Shown: positions 5,897 through 14,804 of the stretch, one piece after another | Numbering within the stretch: position 1 is the stretch's first letter | Layout: each line of letters begins with the position of its first letter | Origin: Chrysochromulina tobinii | Lineage: Eukaryota; Haptophyta; Prymnesiales; Chrysochromulinaceae | Assembly (NCBI GenBank): GCA_001275005.1 | Contig: JWZX01002233.1 | Span: forward strand, 1-23,527 | Reading direction: 5' to 3' | DNA: 23,527 nucleotides | The notes under the pieces: generated by a model | What the model was told of the DNA's origin: nothing | Database searches by the model: none | What the model saw: the letters and a program-made list of their open reading frames with translations, nothing else | Translations under genes and position numbers: made by a program

Positions 5897-7806
5897 ATGG
5901 CGACCATCGCGTGCCTCCCCATCTGCGAGAATGCGTGCGCGCTCCTCGGCGATGTCGATGCACGCTTCGACCCATTACGCGCACGCGAGTACTGCGGTGG
6001 CTGCACGCAGCCTCAGCACGCGGCATACCGCTGCCGGCCACTGCCGAGCGGCATCATGCGAGAGTCGTGCAACGTGCTGCATGCCGACAAGGCCAAGGCG
6101 AGGCCCAAATTTCGCCCGGAGCTCTTCGCGCCCGCGTGCCCGGGCGGCCACTGGCAGCTCGAGCCCAACTATACCATGGGCTATTGCGAGCATTGGAGCC
6201 TCGGTGAGGAGGGCCCGCTCGACGCGACCCAAGTGGAGCAGAGCGAGCACCGACGGGCCGTGTACTCTTGCATGGAGCCGACGCTGCGTGGCGTGGTGGC
6301 CGGCCCCTTTTACAGCCTGCCAGGCCAATTCACCTCCTTCTCGATCGAGCTGAGCCGGATCCTGCGCGCGGACGACCGGCTGGTGGAGTACGTGAATAAC
6401 AAGGCGCCACTGATGGCCCGTTGGGCCAGCTGATTGCCTCGCTGAGTGCCACTGATTGCCTCCCTGAGTGCCTCTGATTACAACCTGATTGCCAGCTGAT
6501 GGCCTCGCTGAGTGCCACTGATTGCCTCCCTCATCAGGTACCACGGCGAGGCGGTGAACGCCTTCGGCGTGCCGATCGCGTACCCACCGTTGCACATGCA
6601 CCACATCCATATCGGTCGATCCTTCCCCTCACCGCTAGGGCTCACGCTACACTGGTTCGAGACGCATGGCGATTACGGGGTGGGCCCCAGCGGCGTCCAG
6701 CCGGGCACCCGAGTGGCCGAGGGCTACTGCGATGTGCTCGCGTCGCTGCGTACATTTGGCGATGGCCAGGTGATGAGCCTCTGGCGAACCTCTGAGTGCC
6801 TCTGACGAACCTCTGACGACCACTGACGAACCTCTGACGGACCACTGACGAACCTCTGACGACCACTGACGAACCTCTGACGAACCTGCGCGCATTTGGC
6901 GATGGTCAGGTGAACGACGTTCGCTTCACCTCGGACACGGCGATGAGCTCCGATGGGAAAAGTGAGCTGACGGCGGGCGGCGGGCAAGGCGGCGGGCAAG
7001 GCGGCGGGCAAGGCGGCGGGCAAGCGCTCAAGGCCGCCGCCGCGCCGGCGATTGAGTGGTATATGCGTCTGTACTTTCGCATGTCGGCGGCGCCGTGCAA
7101 GCTGGCGAACAAGCTCATCCTGTGGCATCCGGTCGATGCACTCGTCAATTTGGAGAAGTTGAACCGTTTCCCGGTGGGGCCTGCGCCCGAGGTACGCTGG
7201 TGGACGAGTCGGCTCCGACGCGGAGGGACCATCCTACCCGAGACCTGGGTCCATTCACACCGAGGGCGCTACGGAGGCTGCTTGGTGGTCGCCGGACGGC
7301 ACAGCCTCTGGTCGCTCGCCGGGGCGCCCACGACGGCGCGCGACCGGACGGTGCCCACGACGGCGCCCAACGGGTTCATCGAGAGCGCGTCTGAGCTGCG
7401 CGCTCACCTTGCCCATCGAGCGAAGGAGGCCGGGACGCTCGTGTGCCATGACGTGGCGGAGGAGCCCGTCTTCCTGCGCCTGCCGCCCGCGGCGGACGGC
7501 TCGGGGGGGTACCACGACCGCGCCGGTCGCTTTGTGTGCGAGACGGGACGTCACTTTGAGGCCGACGAGGAATGGACCGTCTTCTTCTTCTCGACTCCAA
7601 ACTTCACACCAAAGATGCGCATGTATATGCAGCACATGCTCGTGATGCTGCGCTACGCACCCGACGCGCCGCTGCGCACCTCGGTCGTCGATGAGGTCTA
7701 CCCGAACGAGTACGGAAAGTGGGAGCTCGGCTCACCCATGTTTGAGGTGTGCCTCTCGTCCAACGGCAACGCCACGTGTACGCCTCGACCCACAGGGCTG
7801 CCCTAG
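5897..7806 (+). CDS. Uncharacterised His/Cys-rich protein, three exons
   Basis: Exons 5897-6405, 6538-6769 and 6910-7806 give 545 residues. I do not recognise the family with confidence. Exon 1 is Cys-rich (CLPICENAC, YCGGC, GYCEHW). Exon 2 holds the striking PPLHMHHIHIG and HWFETHGDYG. Exon 3 has a Gly-Gln linker, WVHSHRGRYGGCLVVAG, and ends with an Asn/Cys-rich tail. The HxHHxH plus HSHxGR pattern recalls the paired His sites of copper type II monooxygenases (PHM/DBH), but this is only a suggestion. Intron 2 is GT-AG. Intron 1 keeps frame only with a GC donor (AAGGC|GCCACT) and the acceptor CCTCATCAG; the GT donor at 6391 would break the frame. The start at 5897 lies 58 bp from the end of the inverted-repeat element. 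The frame stays open upstream to ATG 5774 inside that element, so a longer N-terminus or an upstream exon is possible. Confidence 0.78.
6406..6537 (+). other. Intron 1 of the His/Cys-rich gene, probable GC-AG intron
   Basis: It is composed of CTGATTGCC, CTGAGTGCC and CTGATGGCC repeats and ends CCCTCATCAG, exactly like alkaline phosphatase introns 5-7. Phase 2 is required by both flanking frames, and only the GC at 6406 satisfies it in this stretch. Confidence 0.6.
6770..6909 (+). other. Intron 2 of the His/Cys-rich gene, a 140-bp tandem-duplication intron
   Basis: The sequence CATTTGGCGATGGYCAGGTGA spans the donor (6753-6773) and recurs across the acceptor (6893-6913) with one mismatch. The offset of 140 equals the intron length. 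The interior is repeats of GACGAACCTCT and GACSACCACT. Confidence 0.85.
6973..7025 (+). repeat. 12-bp coding minisatellite (Gly-Gly-Gly-Gln)
   Basis: Four tandem copies of GGCGGGCAAGGC encode a GGGQ linker in exon 3 of the His/Cys-rich gene, likely a flexible and length-variable spacer. Confidence 0.85.
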
Positions 7807-8361
7807 TGTCGACTGACCTGATCTCAAATGAACACCGCTCGAAGCGACCGCTGCGTGGCCGTGTTTCGTGTGGCTAGTGACCAAGGCGGTGCGTGTGTCG
7901 TTCTGAGCTGACCTTTTCGCGATGAAGGATGAACACACGCCACATCACACGCCACACGGAAACTCTACAAGTTAACACTGAGAAATTCAAGCTACCGCCC
8001 CTCCCCCCTCCTCCTTGGCTGTGAAGCGCAGACGGACCGTTTTTCGTGAAACGAAAAGCGTGCCCGTGCGGCCCCGCTCCAAACGTCGACGACACAAGCA
8101 ATCAACATGCAACTTGACACAAGACACGTCAGTGTGTGCCCACGACAAAAAGTGTGGATCACAACTTAAGACACATTCATAACACATTCACTTTCACACC
8201 GCACAGCAATCGTGTGGGGAAAAGACCAACGTTTTGGGAGTCCAGTTCTCAACTTTTTTTGGCGAACACAGCCTCGCAATTCTGCTTTTCGCGTCGCGGC
8301 GCGTGCGCTGCTTTTCGACGCCCGGGCTGTCGGGGCGCTCAGTGTGGCGGCATCCGCACCA
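7807..8361. other. Intergenic region upstream of the channel gene
   Basis: It holds the 3' flank of the His/Cys-rich gene and the promoter and 5' leader of the channel. Base composition is more AT-rich between about 7920 and 8280. The second AAAGACCAAC-type motif is at 8221-8260. No gene is supported. An in-frame ATG at 8212 would lengthen the channel by 50 unremarkable residues. Confidence 0.45.
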
Positions 8362-11300
8362 ATGGCGGCGAGGGTGAGCAGCAGATATGAGATGGGTCAG
8401 ACGACCCGCTCGGAGTGGGAAAAAGACATGAAGGAGCATCGCGAGCTGCTGCGGAACGTCATCGAGGAGCATCGCGAGGGGCGCGATGGGGGTGTGATGG
8501 ACTGGAGTGACATCGCGGCTGAACTCGCCTTCGAGGAGGAGAAAGTGTACCCACCTGTCTCCATGCTTGCGTCGAGCAACCCGCCTTCTGTGGTCAAGGG
8601 CAAGAGCGGGTGGATCTACCACTCGACTTCACTCGGCTGCCTGCGCCCGTACCACTTGCCCCGTCGCCTTGCCATCAACGTGGTGGAGTCGGCGGTGTTC
8701 GATCCGTTCATCCTCCTCACCATCATGGTCAACTGCACTACGATGGCGTGGGCCTCACCAATGGACCCACCCGGCACGCAAAAGCAGGACATCCTCGCGG
8801 TACGCTGCCGCCGCCGCTGATGCCGAGGCTGCCCTTGCGCGGCGGGCGCTCACCCGCCGCGCGGCGGCGCCGCGCCCCGTGGCCACTCCTCTCGCCGCTC
8901 GGGCGCGATGCCCTGGTGCTCCGTGTGGTGGCTGCGCCGCTGGCCGTGTGTGGCGTTTCTGGCCATGGCCGCTAATGCTCGGGCTGAGCCGCTGTCGCTG
9001 GACCCACTGTGTGTACGCTGACCTGATTGCTCGTGCGAGCGCTCGCAGGTGCTCGAGTGGGTGTACTTGTACATCTTCACGTTCGAGCTGTGCACGAAGG
9101 TGATCGCGTACGGCTTCCTCTTCCACAAGCACTCGTACCTGCGCGATGCGTGGTGCCAGCTCGACTTTGTCGTCGTCTCTCTCGCGTGGCTGCCCATCCT
9201 CTTCCCTTCCGTGTTTGGCAACATGTCCGCCGTCCGTTCGGTGCGTGCGCTGCGTCCGCTGCGCGCGCTCCGTCGCGTGCCGGGCATGCCCGTGCTCGTG
9301 GGCTCCATCCTGCAGTCGATGCCCGCGCTTGGCAATGTGGGTGCCCTCGCTGGCTTCATCTTCCTCGTCTTCGGCATCGTGGGCATGGAGCTCTTCAAGG
9401 GCATCTTGCACTACCGGTGCGCGCTTCCCGGGGTGCCAGAGGACGCGCACGGGATCCCTGCATCGCCCTTCGAGCGCATGCTCGCCGAGGTCGATGCGCC
9501 CGCCCTCGTGACGAGCGCCCTTGGCAACGCCGCTACTTCGGCGGGCGCGGCCCTCGCGGCCGCCTCGCTCCCGGCATTCAAGCAGCTGCTCGTCTCGCCC
9601 ACCGAGGCGCTCGCGGCACCGGTGACGGCGATGGAGGCGATGCATCTGGCCCGTCGCCAGCTTAAGGGCGGTGGTGGTGGCGTGACGAGCATGAACCCAC
9701 AAGGCTCGTTCGACACGGGCACGCTTTGCTTCGCCGACCCCTCCGTGTGCGAGGAGGATGGCACGACCTGCTTCTACTTCCAAGAGAACCCCGACGGCGG
9801 CACGATCTCGTTCGACAACGTCGCCGCGGCGATGATCCCGATCATCCAGTCAATCACCTTCGACACTTGGACCGGCCCCATGTTCGACGTCATGCTGGCC
9901 TACCATTATGACGCGTGGATCTACTTCATCGGCATCGCCGTCATCGGAGGTATGTTCGTCGTCAACCTCTTCCTCGCGGTCATCTTCGACGAGTTCATGC
10001 GCGCGCAGGCGAGCAATGATGCCGAAAAGGAGATCAACGAACGTGCGCCGAAGGGCGACCCCACCTTTGATGTGAACCAGGAGGAGACGACCGCCCTCAT
10101 CAAGGCCGGGCGAGCCATGTCCGATGGCACCGAGAAGGCGGGTCCGGGCTGCTGCGACTGCACGCCCACGGGTGGCTGCCGACTCGCGCTCAAGGAGCTG
10201 ATGACTGGCAAGACGATGGGCGACATCTCGACGGGGTTTGTCGTCTTCAACCTCGTGGTCATGTGCATGCCCTACGCGGGCCAGCCGGAGTCGTGGGAGA
10301 ACCTGACCGAGGGGCTGAGCTCCTTCATCACCTGGGTCTTCATCGTTGAGATGTTCTTCAAGATCATCGCTCTCGGCTGCAAAGGGTACTGGAGTGACAG
10401 CTGGAACTTGCTCGATGGCATCATCGTGTCCCTCTCGATCGGCGAGATGCTCATCACCATCCTCCTCGCGGACACGGGCATCAACATCTCCTTCCTTCGG
10501 ATGCTTCGTCTCCTCCGTCTGCTGCGGCTGCTCAAGGCATGGCCCGGGCTGTACAAGATTGTGATGAGCTTCGTCAAGGCGGTGCCGCAGATCTCCAACC
10601 TGTTCGTGCTCATGTTCCTGATGATGTTCATCTTCTCCCTGCTCGGCATGCAGATCTTTGGCGCCACAGGCGTCTCGGAGAACAGCCGTTGGCACTTCGA
10701 CTACTTCTTCACGGCGATGCTCACCGTCTTTGGCATCTTCACAGGCGGCTGGGTCGACGCCTTCCAGGTGTGCGCCGCGATCAACGGAGTGCTCCTGACG
10801 AGCGCGTTCTTCATCCCCGGCCTCATCATCGGCTTCTTCATCATCATGAACCTCTTCGTGGCCATTCTGCTCGAAGCGTTCGCCGACGAGGAGGAGGAGG
10901 AGGAGGAGGCGCCCGAGGAAGAAGGGGCCGAGCCTGAGCCCGAGCCTGAGCCCGTCGTGGTGGAGGTGGCCCCGGAGCCTGTACCCCTCGAGGGCGTCTC
11001 GCTCTTCTGCCTCGGCCCCGAGAATGGCTTCCGCAACGGCGCCCGGTGGCTCGTCGAGCACCCATCCTTCGACACGTTCATCGTCATCCTGATCATCATC
11101 TCGTCCATCTCCCTCGCCATCGACGTGCCGCGAGTGCCAGATGACTCTGAGCTCAAAGTCTACCTCAAGAACGCCAACTACGTCTTCACCTTCTTCTTCG
11201 TGATCGAGATGACCCTCAAGATCATCTCATACGACTTCCTCTTCGCGCCCAACGCGTATCTCAAGAGCGGCTGGAACATCCTCGACTTCTGCATTGTCAT

Positions 11301-13818
11301 CATCTCGATCCTCAGCTTCTTCGCCGACGTCGTGCCGGCCTTTGGTCAGCTCAAGTCGCTGCGTATCCTTCGTGTGCTCAGGCCGCTTCGGCTGCTCCAG
11401 CGCAACCCGGGTATGAAGCTCATCATCGGCTCCCTCATCAAGACGCTCCCCTCGGTCGTCGAGGTGATGGCCGTCGTCGGTGTCTTCCACATCGTCTTCG
11501 CCATCATGGGCATGCAGCTCTTCGCGGGCAGGTTTGGCAGCTGCACCGATGAGGAGATCACTACGCGCGCCGAGTGCGTGCCCGCCGAGGGCGAGATTCG
11601 CCGAGCTCTCTTCAACGCGCCCGCGCTCGCGCCGCCCCTCGCCGCCGCGGCGCCGCAGTACGTCGCCCCCGGGCTCGCGTTCGATGTGGCGGCGTTCAAC
11701 GCGTACGCGTACGACGACGCCGAGGTGCCGGCGCCCTTCGTGACTGCGACGCCCTCGGCCGCGCCGCTCATCGACGAGCCCGCGCTCGAGGCGCACATGC
11801 TCGCCTCCTCACAGCCGCTGCAGCCCGCCGCCATCGAGAGTGCCGCCGACAAGGCGGCACGCCTCGACCTCGCGCGTCGGCGCCACGAGCGGCGCGTGCT
11901 CATGAGCACGCGCGAGTACCGCGACGAACGCGATAAGCGGATGAAAGCACGCGCGGCGGCCGAAGAGGGGGGCGAAGAGTTCGTGGCGGCGCGCCGGCTC
12001 GGCGAAGACGATCTGCCCACCGAGTGGCTCAACCCGGCCTTTGGCTCGTTTGACGACTTCAAGTCGGCGATGCTCGTGCTTTACGTCTCTTCGACCGGTG
12101 ACGGCTGGGAGGAGTTCATGTTCGCGGGCATGGACGCGACGGGCGTCGACATGGCGCCCGTGCGCAACGACTTTTCGCCCATGTCCATCTACTTCCTAAT
12201 TTGGATGCTCGTGGGCAACTTCGTGTGCCTCAACCTCTTCGTGGGCGCGATCGTGGACAACTTCACGCGCATCAAGCAGGAGAGCGATGGCTCGGCCACG
12301 ATGACGCCCGAGCAGCAGCAGTGGGTGGCCGCTCTCAAGGAGACAATGTCCAACACGGCGGTCAAGGCACCGCGTGAGCCCAAATGGGCCCCACGCAAGG
12401 CCGTCTTCCACCTCGTGCGCTCCAAGGACTTCGACATCACTGTCATCTCGGTCATCATCCTCAACGTGCTCGCCATGGCGTGCAACTTCCACCGCATCGA
12501 GGAGACCAGCTTCTACAGCTTTTACACCCAGGGAATGATGTTCTTCACGTACTTTTACTATTGCGAGTTTGTGCTCAAGTTTTTTGGGCTCGGGTGCGCC
12601 TACTTCGGGGACACGTGGAACCGCTTCGACTTTTTCCTCGTGTGCGTCTCGTTTGCCGACCAAAACTTTTCGGAGCTCCTCGCGACTTACCTGCCCGTCC
12701 CGCCCACGATGCTGCGTATCTTGCGTGTGCTGCGCGTGCTGCGCATCTTGCGGTTGCTTCGTAACCTCAAGGGGCTGCGCGACCTCGTGATGACCCTCGT
12801 CTTCTCGATCCCGGCCCTCGCCAACGTCGGCTCCCTGCTCGGCCTCGTCATCTTCATGTACGCGGTGCTCGCGATGAACATCTTCACCTACGTGCAGCAC
12901 GGCGAAAACCTGTCGGACGAGCGCAACTTCGAGACCTTCATCTCGTCGTGCCTGCTTCTCTTCCAATGCCTCACGGGCGACAGCTGGTCGGCGCTCATGT
13001 CCGACGCGATGATCTCCGAGGAGCGCGGCTGCGACCCTCACCCCGCCGACGGCTCGCCCTCGGATTGTGGCTCGTGGTTGGCTCTCCCCTTCTTCATCTC
13101 GTTCCTGGTCATTGGCACCTTCGTGATGCTCAACCTCGTGGTCGCCGTCATCCTCGAGAACTTCACCTCGCTCGGCAACGTCAACCCCGACCTGGTCTCG
13201 CCCGACGACATCACAGACTTCAAGGAAGCGTGGGCCAAGTACGACCCCGACGCCAACGGCCAGATCCCGGCCAAGGTCCTTCCGGAGCTCGTGCTTGCGC
13301 TCGCGCCGCCCTTGGGCATCTCGGGCACCAAGGAGGGCACCTCCGCCTCCAAAGCGTACCGCTTCTGCCTCTCGCTCGGCCTCACGCAGGATAAGGGCGA
13401 GATCGCCTTCCGGCAAACGCTCGATGCTCTCATCAATAAGAACTACGCCAACAAGCAGGTTCGCGTCGCCAAGGGGCAGGACTCGCCGCCCGCGGTGCGT
13501 GAGATGCTCATGATGCGCCAGCAGACGATCTCGAACGTCGACGTGTCCAACATCACCCCCGGGGGCCTCAAGGGGCCTCTCTCGGCGCGTCGATTCGAGA
13601 TGAGCCGGATCCTCGCTGAGGAGCTGCTGCGCATGTTCATCAAGCGCAAGCGTGAGCATTGGGAAGAGAACCCGACCGCCCACCCCTCGTACCGAAAGGG
13701 CGGACCCGACGCGGCGGCAGCGGCGGCGGGCAAGGCGCCGCCCAAGCCCGCGCCCCACGCTCGCGCCCAAGCCCGCGCCCACACCCGCGCCCGCCAAGGC
13801 GGCGGCCGCCCCTGCTAA
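8362..13818 (+). CDS. Four-domain voltage-gated cation channel (Cav/Nav-like alpha subunit)
   Basis: Two exons (8362-8799 and 9049-13818) encode 1735 residues of a plasma-membrane ion channel. Four repeats each show S1-S6. S1 of domain I (residues 111-131) is in exon 1; S2 starts exon 2 with VLEWVYLYIFTFE. The S4 segments carry regular Arg: VRALRPLRALRRV, LRMLRLLRLLRLLK, LRILRVLRPLRLLQR and LRILRVLRVLRILRLLR. The pore motifs are TFDTW (D418), FTGGW (G712/G713), STGDGW (D1164) and LTGDSW (D1457), so the ring is Asp/Gly/Asp/Asp instead of the Cav EEEE. After domain IV an EF-hand-like region (YDPDANGQI, near residue 1543) fits the family. The II-III linker is Glu/Pro-rich, and the domain I and III turrets are long and Ala-rich. 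The intron at 8800-9048 is GT-AG and phase 0. The frame ends at 13816-13818, but the adjacent frame continues the Pro/Ala/Lys tail. The length suits the family; ion selectivity cannot be read safely. Confidence 0.95.
8800..9048 (+). other. Single intron of the channel gene
   Basis: A GT-AG intron of 249 bp in phase 0 separates S1 from S2 of domain I. Unlike the introns of the two upstream genes it is not built from GATTGC repeats (one isolated copy near 9023) and holds no visible copy of the neighbouring exons. It is GC-rich. Confidence 0.85.
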
Positions 13819-13924
13819 GGCGACGCCGGCGGCACCGGCGAGCCAACCAAAACCCTCGGCGGGCGCAAAGCCTGCCCCTGGGGGGAATAAGCAGCCCTCG
13901 GCCGCGCCGCCCAAGAAGAAATGA
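13753..13924 (+). other. Apparent C-terminal frame break of the channel
   Basis: Just after a Lys/Pro/Ala stretch the frame meets a four-C run (13753-13756) inside a CCCAAGCCCGCGCCC repeat. The annotated frame then reads Arg/His-rich sequence to TAA at 13816. One frame over, the sequence continues the low-complexity Pro/Ala/Lys tail for about 55 residues, ending in PPKKK and TGA at 13922-13924. One extra C, real or a sequencing error, would explain it. Confidence 0.6.
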
Positions 13925-14804
13925 AGGGAAGGCGCACAGGGCAGCATGTTCACAGGGCAGCATGTGAAGGGATGGGCGGGCGTGTACTCGGCGCCGTCGC
14001 GGGCGTGTGACAATCAGTAGAGCGTCGACTGGGCATGCCACCTACTCACGCCGTGACGGCGGCGCGCGGCTCGCTCGAGAGCTGCTCGGGAGCTCGATCG
14101 GGCCTCATGCCATGAAGATGTTGTCCATGCGCCTTCCACTCCCGGGCATGACCCCCCCCCGGCACTGCGGGTGGGGAGTGCATCTGTCGAGTCCTGGCGC
14201 GCATCGGGGAGATCTGAATAATATGGGGTCTGGCTCTAGGCGCGTGTATCTGGTTGCAGAGAAGCGGTGTTTTGTGGCGTGTGTGCGCGGTATGGGATGC
14301 CGCTCAAGGCGTGTTGACTGAGACTGTTGTGCGTTATAGGCGGAGACGGGCCACTCGCGCGTGCGGGCGCGGTCCGCAGAGCCTCGCTGTGTCACACCCG
14401 GTGTGAATGCCCTACAAGTGATTTCGTCGCTCGTTTCGTGGATTCCGCGGTCGCCGTGTCGAACCGCTTGCGCTAAAAATGTTGCCGAAACGGACCGAGG
14501 TATCGCCGCGAAAAGCGCCCCGGCTAATACGGGAGCTAACCGGAAGCATACGTCCAACGCGGCGCGTCTCCGATCTCCGCCGCCGCGCCGCGCGGCAGCC
14601 GGCCGGGCGCACGCGGAGGGGCAGCGCTCCGCGGCCGCGGTCTGCACAAACGACACTCAACGGGTGCACACCGTGTCCGCGAGGTGGATGCCGCTCACCC
14701 TCACGTAGCAGCGTGAACGCACACGCGCGCGCCGGCGCCTGAAGATGGCTCTCTGCTCTTGCGCGCGCGCCCTCAGCGCAGTGCGCACGCCTCAGTCGTG
14801 TGCA
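13925..14804. other. Convergent intergenic region between channel and kinesin-like genes
   Basis: Both flanking genes point into this stretch, so it holds two 3' ends. A 17-bp tandem copy (CACAGGGCAGCATGT) lies at 13936-13968. A minus-strand open frame at 14656-14105 lacks domain features and is not called. No tRNA or other RNA gene was seen. Confidence 0.45.

Noticed and set aside
8212-8361. 50-residue N-terminal extension of the channel from ATG 8212
   Set aside because: The extension covers the AAAGACCAAC repeat and has no channel-like sequence; ATG 8362 has a better context.
9850-11061. 403-codon minus-strand open frame
   Set aside because: Antisense shadow of channel domains I-III with no motifs of its own.
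12196-14013. 605-codon minus-strand open frame opposite the channel
   Set aside because: Arg/Glu/His-rich shadow of a GC-rich gene; the plus strand has unambiguous channel motifs across the same bases.
14105-14656. 183-codon minus-strand frame in the convergent spacer
   Set aside because: Composition like other shadow frames and no domain features; it would overlap the 3' regions of two genes.
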